DNA from: Eubacterium sp.
GTDB taxonomy: Bacteria > Bacillota > Clostridia > Oscillospirales > Acutalibacteraceae
Direction of reading: 5' to 3'
Assembly: GCA_014465955.1 (NCBI GenBank)
Contig: JACTVT010000011.1
Span: forward strand, 1-53,642
DNA length: 53,642 nt
Both the position numbers and the translations under genes were made by a program. The notes beneath the pieces were generated by a model, which saw only the letters and a program-made list of their open reading frames with translations, was not told the origin of the DNA and searched no databases. This document shows positions 1 to 7,839 of the stretch, one piece after another. Position 1 is the first letter of the stretch, and the number at the start of each line of letters is the position of its first letter.

Positions 1-33
1 AAATAATAAATAAATTTTAAACGGAGGATTTAT

Positions 34-528
34 ATGCAGTACGAAACAATTATATTGGAATTAATGTCAAGAGTACAAAAACTTGAAGAGGAGGTGGAAA
101 AATTAAAAAACAATATTTCTTCAAATGATACTGAACAGACTGAGTTTCAATCTAAGAAAAACGTTAAGGTTACACCTGAGATGACTCGTGAGTGTTATGA
201 AAAGGCAAAAGAAGCATATAAAAATCATTATATTTATACTAATGATTTAGCAGAAAAAGTTTCGATTAAAACAGGTATGAACTTTAATACTGCGAAAATG
301 AATATTCATTCTATGACTTTAATGTTAAGAGGAGAGGAATATAACAGAATTTTAAGTGCAGATTCTTTAGATTTGTGTCTTACGTGGATTTACGAGGATT
401 TCGGTCAAAAAGGCTTAAAGAATGCCCTTAAAGCAACTGAATTACATATAGAATATCTTAAGACAAAGGATATGGCTACAGCAAAACTTATAGCAGTATT
501 TAATAAGCACAAGGATAAAATAAAGTGA
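34..528 (+). CDS. hypothetical protein with N-terminal coiled coil
   Basis: A 164-aa protein preceded by a good ribosome binding site (ggagg, 8 bases before the ATG). Residues 5-30 are rich in Leu, Glu and Lys with heptad spacing (VQKLEEEVEKLKNN) and look like a short coiled coil. A polar linker follows, then a helical domain from about residue 45 containing the phrases IYEDFG and ALKATELHIEYLK. I recall similar phrases from small uncharacterised clostridial proteins, some linked to restriction or HNH genes, but I cannot assign a family. No signal peptide or membrane segment. It opens a run of three closely spaced genes (34-1250) with AT-rich codon use, unlike the ribosomal and metabolic genes further on. 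That fits acquired DNA but does not prove it. Confidence 0.7.
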   Translation: MQYETIILELMSRVQKLEEEVEKLKNNISSNDTEQTEFQSKKNVKVTPEMTRECYEKAKEAYKNHYIYTNDLAEKVSIKTGMNFNTAKMNIHSMTLMLRGEEYNRILSADSLDLCLTWIYEDFGQKGLKNALKATELHIEYLKTKDMATAKLIAVFNKHKDKIK

Positions 529-567
529 TTTTTGAGGCACTTGAAATGATTTAGAGGGGGAATAATA

Positions 568-819
568 ATGGAATTGAATAATCAAATGGCTAAGCATGAT
601 ACGGAAAGTTATGGTCGGAGTCAGCGTACATGGTGTGATGAATTCAGAGAATTCATAGAAGCTTGTATGGAAGCGGATTGTTCAAATGAGATAAAACGCA
701 GACAAAAAGCCAAAGCAGCAAAAAATCTTAAAAGGCAGAGAAAAAGAAGAAACAGAATGATAGTTTTATGCACTGTTGCCGGGACTTGCAATAAAGCATT
801 CAGGGGTTTGCTAAAATAA
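568..819 (+). CDS. small basic hypothetical protein
   Basis: An 83-aa protein with a strong ribosome binding site (gaggggg, about 9 bases before the ATG). The N-terminal 35 residues are polar and acidic (WCDEFREFIEACMEADCS). They are followed by a very basic stretch at about residues 43-63 (KRRQKAKAAKNLKRQRKRR) that could contact nucleic acid. The last 20 residues are mildly hydrophobic and contain two cysteines. It lies 39 bases after the previous gene and 20 bases before the next, so co-transcription is likely. I do not recognise the family and propose no function. Confidence 0.6.
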   Translation: MELNNQMAKHDTESYGRSQRTWCDEFREFIEACMEADCSNEIKRRQKAKAAKNLKRQRKRRNRMIVLCTVAGTCNKAFRGLLK

Positions 820-839
820 ATTTATAGGGAGAAATAATT

Positions 840-1250
840 ATGAAAACTGTAAGAGAACAGCTTAGAGAACTGTATATTTTAAACGGAAAAAGACTTGAAG
901 TGTCTACATTAAGAGGCAAAAAGCACGAAATATATTTATCCGATAATAATGAATATTTATATAGTTATACGGGTCTCGGAAAAAATAATTTTCTATATTT
1001 GAACTGGTTTGACGGTGTTGTGGACTTCATAAAGCAAAACGGCGGCAGAGTTGAAAAAGGTAATTGCAGAGATAATAGTAAAGTAGGTTTTGGAAAATGC
1101 ACGAAAGGTACATTATCTTATTATATTGCTACAGAGTGTTATGGAAAGCGTGATGGTGAATCTTCATTTTGTCCAATTCCTATAGTAGTTGCAATTTTAG
1201 ATAATGCGGGAATTTGCAAAAATGAAAGAGGTTATATATCGTTAAGGTAA
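840..1250 (+). CDS. hypothetical protein, 136 aa
   Basis: The ATG follows the ribosome binding site agggaga. The protein is soluble, rich in Gly, Asn and Tyr, with five cysteines and no signal peptide or membrane span. The N-terminus (TVREQLRELYILNGKRLEV) looks helical; the rest alternates short hydrophobic strands with turns, suggesting a small alpha/beta or beta-rich fold. It ends the first gene run, and its stop is followed at once by a GTAGGG-type hairpin (1255-1283) with a T-rich tail that could terminate transcription. I do not recognise the family. Confidence 0.6.
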   Translation: MKTVREQLRELYILNGKRLEVSTLRGKKHEIYLSDNNEYLYSYTGLGKNNFLYLNWFDGVVDFIKQNGGRVEKGNCRDNSKVGFGKCTKGTLSYYIATECYGKRDGESSFCPIPIVVAILDNAGICKNERGYISLR

Positions 1251-1254
1251 AATT

Positions 1255-1283
1255 GTAGGGTGCGATGCCCTCATCGCACCGCC
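1255..1283 (+). repeat. GTAGGG-type palindrome, terminator-like
   Basis: The arms GGTGCGATG and CATCGCACC pair around a short CCCT-type centre, preceded by the invariant GTA. A T-rich tract (gccttttttctttt) follows, so on the plus strand this copy would also serve as an intrinsic terminator for the gene ending at 1250. A second, shorter member (acgggcaattggtgaattgctcctaca) lies at 1326-1351, within an otherwise empty gap of about 195 bases. Confidence 0.75.
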
Positions 1284-1445
1284 TTTTTTCTTTTGCTCGG
1301 TGAACGTGTCTTTTCATTTTTTAAACGGGCAATTGGTGAATTGCTCCTACAGTGCCGGAACAGCATTATTATATGGATTAGTGTATTTTAAAATTTAAAT
1401 CAGAATGATATAATAATATAGAATAGTTAATATGAGTGATTTAAT

Positions 1446-1850
1446 ATGAATAAATTATACAGAATGACAAAGGAAGAATTTGAAAAGAGAAAAATTCTTT
1501 ATAAATATAATGATGTTAAATATATTGTTATGGATGGTAAGGGAATTGAAACATACGAACAATATTTTGATAAATTATGGGAAGTATTCAATTTCAGTGA
1601 AATTCCCGACGGTTGGGAAAAGGACTATCATACAGAAGATGATTTTCTGACCGAGATGGATGAGCTTCCTGATGATAAATATATTTTTGTTATTAAAAAT
1701 TATGATGAATTTTTAGCAAATAACATTGAAGAAAAAGCAGAAATTGAAGATTATTACGAAAACTATTTGCTTCCGTTTTGGGATGAAGAGGTTGAACGAG
1801 TAGTAGTTGAAGGCAAACGCAAAGATTTTGATATTTATTTGGTCAGTTGA
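1446..1850 (+). CDS. barstar-like small acidic protein
   Basis: A 134-aa, strongly acidic protein. The segment from about residue 26 (YIVMDGKGIETYEQYFDKLW) resembles the opening beta-strand and helix of barstar, the barnase inhibitor: an I-D-G-x-x-I motif, then a helix entering an F/N-x-P region. The acidic helix at residues 55-75 (EDDFLTEMDELPDD) and the late hydrophobic strand YIFVIKNYDEF fit that fold, though I cannot align it fully. Barstar-family proteins usually inhibit ribonuclease toxins, but no partner RNase is visible beside it, so it may be an orphan immunity gene. The ribosome binding site is weak (gagtgat). Moderate confidence in the family, low in the role. Confidence 0.5.
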   Translation: MNKLYRMTKEEFEKRKILYKYNDVKYIVMDGKGIETYEQYFDKLWEVFNFSEIPDGWEKDYHTEDDFLTEMDELPDDKYIFVIKNYDEFLANNIEEKAEIEDYYENYLLPFWDEEVERVVVEGKRKDFDIYLVS

Positions 1851-1878
1851 TGAATGATTCATTTTTTTACCCACAAAA

Positions 1879-1911
1879 AAGGACTTGTGATTTTCACAAG
1901 TCCTTGAATAT
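1879..1911 (-). terminator. intrinsic terminator of pnp
   Basis: A 12-bp perfect stem (AAGGACTTGTGA at 1879-1890 with its complement at 1894-1905) around a 3-base loop. Read on the minus strand it is followed by TTTTTT. It lies just downstream of the pnp stop codon. Confidence 0.85.
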
Positions 1912-1921
1912 TGATTATTGA

Positions 1922-4111
1922 TTATCGTCTCGGGCGGCGGTCTCTGTTGTCCCTTCTCGGGCGTCTTGGCTCGTCGTCGATATCATTTTCTGGAGTCATA
2001 CCTTCAAGTTCAATTAAAGCATCTCTTCTTGAAAGGTTAATTCTGCCCTGATCGTCAATCTCTGTGCATTTAACGATGATTGAGTCGCCTACGTTTGCAA
2101 CATCTTCAACTCTTTCTGTTCTCTTAACGTCAAGTTTTGAGATGTGAACAAGTCCCTCTTTACCCGGTGCAATCTCAACGAATGCGCCGAAAGCGGTAGT
2201 TCTTGTTACAACGCCGTTGTAGAATGCGCCTACCTCAGGGTCTGTTGCAATAAGTTTAACAACGTCAACTGCGCCCTTGCACTTTTCAATATCAACGCCT
2301 GAAACGTAAACTCTGCCGTCTTCCTCAATGTTAATCTTAACATCGTATTCAGCCTGAATTTCCTGAATAACCTTGCCGCCTTTGCCGATTACATCGCCGA
2401 TTTTGTCAGGATTAATGGAAAGGGTAAGCATCTTAGGAGCGTAAGCGGAAAGTTCTTTTCTCGGCTCGCTGATGCAAGGCAGCATAATCTCATCAAGAAT
2501 GTAGTTTCTTGCTTTGTGTGTCTTGGCAAATGCTTCTTTAATGATTTCAGGTGTAAGACCGTGTACCTTAAGGTCCATCTGAATTGCCGTGATACCGTCT
2601 TTAGTGCCCGCAACCTTGAAGTCCATATCGCCGTAGAAATCTTCAAGACCCTGAATATCAACCATTGTCATAAAGTCACCGTAAACGCCGTCGTCACCTG
2701 TGATAAGTCCGCAGCTGATACCTGCAACAGGTGCTTTAATCGGAACGCCTGCAGCCATAAGTGAAAGCGTTGAGCCGCAGATTGAACCCTGTGATGTAGA
2801 ACCGTTTGAAGAAAGAACTTCGCTTACAACACGGATTGCATACGGGAATTCGTCAACAGACGGAAGAACAGGTACGAGTGCCTTTTCGGCAAGCGCGCCG
2901 TGACCGATTTCTCTTCTGCCCGGACCTCTTGACGGCTTTGTTTCGCCGACGCTGTATGACGGGAAGTTGTAGTGGTGAATATATCTTTTTTCAGTCTGCT
3001 CGTCAAGACCGTCAAGCAACTGAGCGTCGCTCATAGGACCAAGAGTTGTAATTGAAAGAACCTGTGTCTGACCTCTTGTGAAAAGACCTGAGCCGTGAAC
3101 TCTTGAAAGAAGATCAACTTCTGCGTTAAGAGGACGGATTTCGTCAATTCCTCTGCCGTCAACACGCTTGTGCTCGTCTTTAAGCCATGCACGAACAACG
3201 TGTTTCTGAACAAGGTACATAATTTCGTCGATTTTAGCCTCACAGCCTTCAAATCTTTCATCGAATTTTTCGTGAACTGCTGCATAGATAGGAAGAAGAG
3301 CCTCGTCACGAACAAGTTTGTCGTCTGTATCAAGAGCCTTTTTAACATCCTCAATGCAGAAATCTTCGATTTCAGTCATAATTTCAGGGTCGGGATCTGA
3401 TGATTCGTAAGCAAATTTAGGCTTGCCGATTTCATCAACGATGCCCTGAATGAATTTAACCATTTTCTTGTTTTCCTCGTGACCTGCCATAATGCAGTCA
3501 AACATAAGGTCGTCGGGAATTTCGTTACCGCCTGCCTCAATCATGGCAACAAGGTCTGCTGTTGAGGCAACCGTAAGTGTTAAATCAGTTTTTGCTCTCT
3601 GCTCAAGAGTCGGGTTGAGAACGATTTCGCCGTCAACAAGACCAACGTTTACTGAAGAAATCGGGCCGTCCCACGGAATGTCTGAAACTGCGATTGCAGC
3701 AGAAACGCCGAGTGCGGCAGTAACCTCGGGTGAGCAGTCAGGGTCAACAGACATAACTGTTGCAACAACCGAACAGTCGTTTCTTAAATCCTTAGGGAAA
3801 AGCGGACGGATAGGTCTGTCAATGCAGCGGCTTGTAAGAATAGCCTTTTCGCCTGCTCTGCCTTCACGGCGGAGGAATGAGCCCGGAATTCTGCCTACTG
3901 AATACATTTTCTCTTCATAATCTACCGAAAGAGGGAAAAAGTCAACGCCCTCTCTTGGCTTTGCAGATGCTGTTACTGTGCAAAGCACCTCTGTTTCGCC
4001 GTAGCGTGCAAGGAATGCGGCGTTGGCAAGACCTGCCATTTTGCCTGTTTCAAGGGAAAATTTGCGGCCTGCAAATTCGGTTTCCCAAACTTTGAAGTTT
4101 TTGAAAAACAT
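1922..4111 (-). CDS. pnp: polyribonucleotide nucleotidyltransferase (PNPase)
   Basis: A 729-aa protein, a normal length for bacterial PNPase, the trimeric 3'-5' phosphorolytic exoribonuclease. Domains in order: first RNase PH-like core (FRREGRAGEKAILTSRCIDR near residue 80), an all-helical linker, a second RNase PH core (FTRGQTQVL, then SVGETKPSRGPGRREIGHG near 390-410), a KH domain with the GKGG loop (IGKGGKVIQEI near 577) and an S1 domain (YNGVVTRTTAFGAFVEI near 635). The C-terminus is a short Arg-rich tail (RRPRRDNRDRRPRR) that may add RNA affinity. The ATG is preceded by gaggt. It lies downstream of rpsO on the same strand, the common bacterial order, but here a repeat and a terminator separate the two genes. 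Confidence 0.98.
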   Translation of the reverse strand: MFFKNFKVWETEFAGRKFSLETGKMAGLANAAFLARYGETEVLCTVTASAKPREGVDFFPLSVDYEEKMYSVGRIPGSFLRREGRAGEKAILTSRCIDRPIRPLFPKDLRNDCSVVATVMSVDPDCSPEVTAALGVSAAIAVSDIPWDGPISSVNVGLVDGEIVLNPTLEQRAKTDLTLTVASTADLVAMIEAGGNEIPDDLMFDCIMAGHEENKKMVKFIQGIVDEIGKPKFAYESSDPDPEIMTEIEDFCIEDVKKALDTDDKLVRDEALLPIYAAVHEKFDERFEGCEAKIDEIMYLVQKHVVRAWLKDEHKRVDGRGIDEIRPLNAEVDLLSRVHGSGLFTRGQTQVLSITTLGPMSDAQLLDGLDEQTEKRYIHHYNFPSYSVGETKPSRGPGRREIGHGALAEKALVPVLPSVDEFPYAIRVVSEVLSSNGSTSQGSICGSTLSLMAAGVPIKAPVAGISCGLITGDDGVYGDFMTMVDIQGLEDFYGDMDFKVAGTKDGITAIQMDLKVHGLTPEIIKEAFAKTHKARNYILDEIMLPCISEPRKELSAYAPKMLTLSINPDKIGDVIGKGGKVIQEIQAEYDVKINIEEDGRVYVSGVDIEKCKGAVDVVKLIATDPEVGAFYNGVVTRTTAFGAFVEIAPGKEGLVHISKLDVKRTERVEDVANVGDSIIVKCTEIDDQGRINLSRRDALIELEGMTPENDIDDEPRRPRRDNRDRRPRR

Positions 4112-4228
4112 AGTTTTACCTCACTTTTTATTTTTTATATTCAAAGGAGGCGCAATAGTAATAAATTCAGCCTGCAAATAAATTTGTAAGTTCAATTTAC
4201 TACTATTTTCCGCTCCTCCTTTTGAATT

Positions 4229-4345
4229 TTTTTGCTGGCTTCCCCTTGAGGGGAAGCTGTCACCGTAGGTGACTGATGAGGTGGAATTATATTTTAACAC
4301 CTCATCCACCGCTAGCGGTCCCCCTTCTCCTCAAGGAGAAGGCTT
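4229..4345. repeat. MITE-like inverted repeat between rpsO and pnp
   Basis: An imperfect long inverted repeat. The left end has cttccccttgaggggaag and gtcaccgtaggtgac hairpins; the right end has cctcatccaccgctagcgg and ccttctcctcaaggagaagg. It carries the CACCGTAGGTGA and ACCGC..GCGGT blocks seen in other window repeats (5995-6107, 24462-24613). There is no coding capacity. It probably forms a structured insertion in the rpsO-pnp intergenic RNA. Confidence 0.65.
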
Positions 4346-4368
4346 TTGTGTCCTAACAATCACAAAAA

Positions 4369-4393
4369 GCAGATGGTGCTGAAAACCATCTGC
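4369..4393 (-). terminator. intrinsic terminator of rpsO
   Basis: The arms GCAGATGGT (4369-4377) and ACCATCTGC (4385-4393) form a 9-bp stem. Read on the minus strand it is followed by TTTTTGTG. It sits 12 bases after the rpsO stop codon. Confidence 0.8.
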
Positions 4394-4404
4394 TTAATTG
4401 CTGA

Positions 4405-4680
4405 TTATCTGTCAAGAGTATCACGGATACCAAGTTTAGCAATAAGTGCACGGTATCTTGTAATATCCTTATTGTAAAGGTATGAAAGAAGGTTTCTTCT
4501 GTGACCAACCATCTTAAGAAGACCGCGGCGTGAATGGTTATCCTTCTTGTGAACCTTTAAGTGAGCAGTAAGCTCGTTGATTCTTGTTGTAAGAACGGCA
4601 ATCTGAACTTCAGGAGATCCTGTGTCGCCCTCGTGTGTTGCATAGTCAGCAATAATAGCCTGCTTTTCTGCCTGTGTCAT
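4405..4680 (-). CDS. rpsO: 30S ribosomal protein S15
   Basis: 91 aa, the standard size of S15. The family signature is clear: TGSPEVQIAVLTTRINELTAHLKVHKKDNHSRRGLLKMVGHRRNLLSYL, including the His-Lys-Lys-Asp and Arg-Arg-Gly-Leu motifs that contact 16S rRNA helices 20-22. S15 is a primary binder of the small-subunit central domain. The ATG follows gaggtg at 8 bases. In many bacteria S15 represses its own mRNA through a structured leader, and the 120 bases upstream (4681-4800) look structured. Confidence 0.98.
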   Translation of the reverse strand: MTQAEKQAIIADYATHEGDTGSPEVQIAVLTTRINELTAHLKVHKKDNHSRRGLLKMVGHRRNLLSYLYNKDITRYRALIAKLGIRDTLDR

Positions 4681-4800
4681 AATAATTTCACCTCATTAAA
4701 ATATTTGCCGATCGGCGAAAAACTCAGTAATGGGATAGGTGAATCCTTATTAAGGCTTGCACCCGAAACCGAGTAAACCGCATTCAGCGAGAAACATTAT
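4681..4800 (-). promoter_or_regulatory. probable rpsO leader (S15 autoregulation)
   Basis: The untranslated region upstream of rpsO, read on the minus strand, contains several short complementary blocks, including a gccgatcggc palindrome 35 bases before the start and a ggtttactcggtttcggg segment. Structured S15-binding leaders are known in several bacterial groups. I infer one here from position and base-pairing capacity and did not match it to a covariance model. Confidence 0.45.
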
Positions 4801-4899
4801 AGCATATTATATATTATTTGTAAAGTGTTATTTTTTTATTTATAGCCTACGGACCGACGCCCCTGACAAAGCGTAAAATTACATTATTTAAAATAAATC

Positions 4900-4927
4900 T
4901 TGACATTGCATATTTTTATGGTATAAT
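4900..4927 (+). promoter_or_regulatory. sigma-70-type promoter of rplU operon
   Basis: TTGACA at 4900-4905 and TATAAT at 4922-4927 are both perfect consensus hexamers, with a 16-base spacer. It lies about 85 bases before the rplU start. Confidence 0.85.
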
Positions 4928-4933
4928 TATTAA

Positions 4934-5010
4934 GCCGCATATTATAGGTTGACAAGTTATGCAGTGCATACACCTATCGTAGCGAGACTTATGTAAGGAG
5001 AGAAATTACT
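4934..5010 (+). promoter_or_regulatory. L21 leader RNA
   Basis: The transcribed leader holds the blocks ataggttgacaag and acacctatcgtagcgagac. AGGTT..GACAAG and ACACCT can pair around a central atgcagtgcat hairpin. This layout matches what I recall of the Firmicutes L21 ribosomal-protein leader, which is thought to bind L21. I assign it from position and partial motif memory, not from a model search. Confidence 0.55.
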
Positions 5011-5319
5011 ATGTATGCTGTTATTGTAACAGGCGGTAAGCAGTATAAGGTATCAGAGGGCGACGTTATCTACGTAGAAAAACTCGGTGCTGAAGAAAAT
5101 GCTGAAATCACTTTTGATACTGTTCTTGCAGTAAACACTGATAAGGGTGTTAAAGCAGGCAAGGATTGCGCAAAGGCTACTGTTACTGCTAAGGTTCTTA
5201 AGAACGGCAAGGGTAAGAAAATCACTGTATTTACTTACAAGCCAAAGAAGAACGAAAAGCGCAAGATGGGTCATCGTCAGCCATATACAAAGGTTGAGAT
5301 TACTGCTATCAACGCTTAA
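5011..5319 (+). CDS. rplU: 50S ribosomal protein L21
   Basis: 102 aa, typical length. The N-terminus MYAVIVTGGKQYKVSEGDVI is the conserved L21 opening, and KKNEKRKMGHRQPYTKVEI is the conserved 23S rRNA-binding C-terminus. The ATG follows aaggag. It is first in an rplU-prp-rpmA operon: prp starts 5 bases after its stop and rpmA three bases after prp. Confidence 0.98.
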   Translation: MYAVIVTGGKQYKVSEGDVIYVEKLGAEENAEITFDTVLAVNTDKGVKAGKDCAKATVTAKVLKNGKGKKITVFTYKPKKNEKRKMGHRQPYTKVEITAINA

Positions 5320-5324
5320 CCAAA

Positions 5325-5639
5325 ATGATTAATTCAGAATTTTTTACGGCAGACCGCCTTATTAACGGCTTTAAAATCACAGGCCATTCTGAAAGTGCAG
5401 AGCACGGGCAGGATATTATTTGTGCCTTTGTTTCAAGCGCAGGCTTGATGACGGCAAACACTATCACAGAAGTTTGCGGCATCAAAGCATATGCCAATGC
5501 TTATGACGGCTTTCTCGAATTTAAGGTTTTGGAGTCTGCAGAAACTGTGCAGGATATTTTGAACGGCTTAAAACTTCATTTAACCGAACTTGAAAAAGAA
5601 TATCCCGACAATATCAAAGTGATTATTACGGAGGTGTAA
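5325..5639 (+). CDS. prp: ribosomal-processing cysteine protease Prp
   Basis: A 104-aa protein of the Prp family, encoded between rplU and rpmA as in Firmicutes generally. Prp removes the N-terminal extension of L27, an essential step in those bacteria. The catalytic His is in the GHSESAEHG motif (about residue 21) and the catalytic Cys in DIICAFVS (about residue 34), the usual spacing. There is no convincing ribosome binding site before the ATG; the start is 5 bases after the rplU stop, so translation is probably coupled. Its predicted substrate, the extended L27, is the next gene. Confidence 0.93.
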   Translation: MINSEFFTADRLINGFKITGHSESAEHGQDIICAFVSSAGLMTANTITEVCGIKAYANAYDGFLEFKVLESAETVQDILNGLKLHLTELEKEYPDNIKVIITEV

Positions 5640-5642
5640 TTA

Positions 5643-5927
5643 ATGCTTAAATTAAACTTACAGCTTTTCGCTCATAAGAAAGGTATGGGTTCTACAAAGA
5701 ACGGCCGTGACTCTGAATCAAAGCGTCTCGGTGCTAAGAGAGCAGACGGTCAGTTTGTTCTTGCAGGCAATATTCTTTATCGCCAGAGAGGAACTCACAT
5801 TCACCCGGGCACAAATGTAGGCATCGGTTCAGATGATACTCTTTTTGCTTTGGTTGACGGTACTGTTAGATTTGAAAAAATGGGCAAGGACAGAAAGAAA
5901 GTTTCTGTTTACCCTGTTGAACAGTAA
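5643..5927 (+). CDS. rpmA: 50S ribosomal protein L27 (with cleavable N-terminus)
   Basis: A 94-aa L27. It starts with MLKLNLQLFAHKKGMGSTKN, in which LNLQLFA is the Firmicutes extension cut by Prp after the Phe-Ala; the mature protein begins at HKKGMGS. The mature N-terminus reaches towards the peptidyl transferase centre. The rest (NGRDSESKRLGAKRADGQFVLAGNILYRQRGTHIHPG) is canonical. The ATG is preceded by ggaggtg at 7 bases. Confidence 0.98.
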   Translation: MLKLNLQLFAHKKGMGSTKNGRDSESKRLGAKRADGQFVLAGNILYRQRGTHIHPGTNVGIGSDDTLFALVDGTVRFEKMGKDRKKVSVYPVEQ

Positions 5928-5945
5928 TTGAGATAAGTAAATTTT

Positions 5946-5975
5946 ACGGCGAGGTATGTTACCCCGCCGTATTTT
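5946..5975 (+). terminator. probable terminator after rpmA
   Basis: A GC-rich stem (ACGGCGAGGTA at 5946-5956 with TACCCCGCCGT at 5960-5970, one A-C mismatch) around a short loop, followed by ATTTTAATAT. The weak U tract lowers confidence. Confidence 0.6.
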
Positions 5976-5994
5976 AATATAAGTCTACATTAAT

Positions 5995-6107
5995 GCCTCC
6001 CCTTGTCAGGGGAGGTGTCACGAAGTGACGGAGGGGTAGGCAGAAGCATTCTGTATCTCTCCCTCAGTCACCTACGGTGACAGCTCCCTCATCAGAGGGA
6101 GCCTATG
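5995..6107. repeat. MITE-like repeat upstream of obg
   Basis: The left end is gcctccccttgtcaggggagg with gtcacgaagtgac; the right end is gtcacctacggtgac followed by ctccctcatcagagggagcc. The two ends are inverted relative to each other. It resembles the repeats at 4229-4345 and 24462-24613. It runs to within about 35 bases of the obg start, and an in-frame upstream extension of obg would be translated from the repeat. Confidence 0.7.
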
Positions 6108-6139
6108 GCAAATCGGGAGAAGTTAAAAGGAAAATCAAA

Positions 6140-7411
6140 ATGTTTGTAGATATTGCTAAAATCAAAGTTAAAGCAGGAGACGGCGGCGCAGGCGCAGTTT
6201 CCTTTCACAGAGAAAAATATGTTGCGGCAGGCGGTCCTAACGGCGGCGACGGCGGCAAGGGCGGCGATGTTGTTTTTGTTGTAGATGATAATCTTGCAAC
6301 GCTTGCCGATTTCCGCTATAAGCGCAAATATTCTGCCAAAAACGGTCTGCCCGGCGGCGGAGACAGGTGTCATGGCAAAAACGGTGAAGACCTTGAAATC
6401 CGTGTGCCGAGGGGCACTGTTATCCGTGAGGCGAATTCAGGCGCAGTTATGGCTGATATGAGTAAAACCGAGCGTTTTGTTGTTGCTCACGGAGGCAAAG
6501 GCGGCTGGGGCAATCAGCATTTTGCCACGCCTACAAGGCAGGTGCCGAGATTCGCAAAGCCCGGTATTCCAGGTGAGGAATGGGAAGTAAGCCTTGAACT
6601 TAAACTTCTTGCAGATGTAGGACTTCTCGGTTATCCGTCAGTCGGCAAATCAAGTCTTATTTCTGTTGTTTCGCAGGCAAAACCTAAAATCGGCGATTAT
6701 CATTTCACAACGCTTGTACCTAACCTCGGCGTAGTTTCCATGGGTGAGGGCAATTCATTTGTTATTGCCGATATCCCGGGTCTTATCGAGGGCGCAAGCG
6801 AGGGTATCGGTCTCGGTCACGAGTTTTTAAAGCATGTGGAGAGATGCAGACTGCTTATTCATATTGTCGATGTCAGCGGTCATGAGGGAAGAGATCCGAA
6901 GGAGGATTTCAGGCAGATCAACGAGGAGCTTGTGAAATTCAATCCCGAACTTGCAAAGCAGCCGCAGATTGTGGCAGGCAACAAAATTGATATGGCAGAG
7001 CCTGAGCAGATTGAAGATTTTAAAAACTGGGTTGAAGAACAGGGCTATCAGTATTTTTCAATCTGTGCGCCGATTAAAGAGGGAACGCAGGAACTGATGA
7101 ATGCTGTGTGGAATAAATTGCAGGAACTCCCGCCGATTAAGGAATATGAGGTTGAGGAAATCCCTGTTGAATCGTATTTCAAGCGTGACGACGGTTTTAA
7201 AATTACCGTTGTCGAGGACGGCTATTATCTTGTTGAGGCTTCGTGGTTCCCGAGAGTTCTTAAAGGTATTGATACCGAAGATTACGAAAGCCTGCAGTAT
7301 ATGCAGCGTGTGCTTGAAAAAAGCGGCGTTTTTAATGCACTGCGTGAAAAAGGAATTCAGGAGGGAGATACCGTTTCAATATACGATATTGAATTTGAGT
7401 ATGTGCCGTAA
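6140..7411 (+). CDS. obg: GTPase Obg/CgtA
   Basis: I place the start at the ATG at 6140, after aaaagga. The longer open frame from 6077 runs through a repeat, and the protein from 6140 begins MFVDIAKIKVKAGDGGAGAV, the canonical Obg start. The 423 aa comprise the glycine-rich Obg fold (FHREKYVAAGGPNGGDGGKGG), a G domain with G1 GYPSVGKSS, the TT switch (YHFTTLVPNLG), G3 DIPGLIEGAS and G4 NKID, and a C-terminal OCT domain. Obg acts in late 50S assembly and the stringent response. Placement after rpmA is the usual Firmicutes arrangement. mrnC follows 3 bases after its stop. Confidence 0.97.
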   Translation: MFVDIAKIKVKAGDGGAGAVSFHREKYVAAGGPNGGDGGKGGDVVFVVDDNLATLADFRYKRKYSAKNGLPGGGDRCHGKNGEDLEIRVPRGTVIREANSGAVMADMSKTERFVVAHGGKGGWGNQHFATPTRQVPRFAKPGIPGEEWEVSLELKLLADVGLLGYPSVGKSSLISVVSQAKPKIGDYHFTTLVPNLGVVSMGEGNSFVIADIPGLIEGASEGIGLGHEFLKHVERCRLLIHIVDVSGHEGRDPKEDFRQINEELVKFNPELAKQPQIVAGNKIDMAEPEQIEDFKNWVEEQGYQYFSICAPIKEGTQELMNAVWNKLQELPPIKEYEVEEIPVESYFKRDDGFKITVVEDGYYLVEASWFPRVLKGIDTEDYESLQYMQRVLEKSGVFNALREKGIQEGDTVSIYDIEFEYVP

Positions 7412-7414
7412 GTT

Positions 7415-7804
7415 ATGAGATTTATTGATGAAAATGTGAATGCAAAACAGTTAAGTCCTCTCAATCTTGCCTTTGTCGGCGATGCAATTTATGAAATTCT
7501 TGTTCGTGAAATGCTTGTCTGCAATGCAAACAGACCTGTAAACGATTTGCACCGTGAAAGTGTGAAATATGTTTCCGCTCAGGCGCAAACGGCGGCTTTT
7601 GAAAAAATAAAAGATATTCTGACCGAGGAGGAAACGGCGCAGTTCAAGCGAGGCAGAAATGCAAAGGTGGGTCATTCACCGAAAAGCGCAACCGACGCCG
7701 AATATCACACGTCAACAGGCATTGAGGCATTGTTCGGCTATCTGTATTTAACAGAACAGCAGGGCAGAATAAAGGAATTGTTTCATATTATAATAAAAGA
7801 ATAA
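7415..7804 (+). CDS. mrnC: Mini-ribonuclease 3 (MrnC)
   Basis: A 129-aa RNase III catalytic domain without a dsRNA-binding domain, the architecture of Mini-III, which matures 23S rRNA in Firmicutes. The N-terminus (LSPLNLAFVGDAIYEILVREM) carries the signature with the catalytic Asp, and the C-terminal half (TGIEALFGYLYL) carries the second acidic patch (E of the IEALFGYL motif). There is no strong ribosome binding site; it starts 3 bases after the obg stop, so coupling is likely. A terminator follows directly. Confidence 0.93.
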   Translation: MRFIDENVNAKQLSPLNLAFVGDAIYEILVREMLVCNANRPVNDLHRESVKYVSAQAQTAAFEKIKDILTEEETAQFKRGRNAKVGHSPKSATDAEYHTSTGIEALFGYLYLTEQQGRIKELFHIIIKE

Positions 7805-7811
7805 TGTGCAG

Positions 7812-7838
7812 CGGGCGGATATTATCCGTCCGTTTTTT
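7812..7838 (+). terminator. mrnC terminator built from a repeat palindrome
   Basis: CGGGCGGAT (7812-7820) pairs with ATCCGTCCG (7824-7832), 9 bp with one G-U, around ATT, followed by TTTTTT. The arms are the same as in the ggcggatattatccgcc repeats at 18166 and 46393, so this looks like a repeat copy serving as terminator. Confidence 0.8.
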
Positions 7839-7839
7839 A

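Noticed and set aside
2389..4095. Open frames antisense or shifted within pnp
   Set aside because: They lie inside a complete, well-conserved pnp reading frame, lack ribosome binding sites and have unlikely compositions; coding shadows.
4121..4309. Minus-strand open frame upstream of pnp
   Set aside because: It runs through the MITE-like repeat and has no ribosome binding site.
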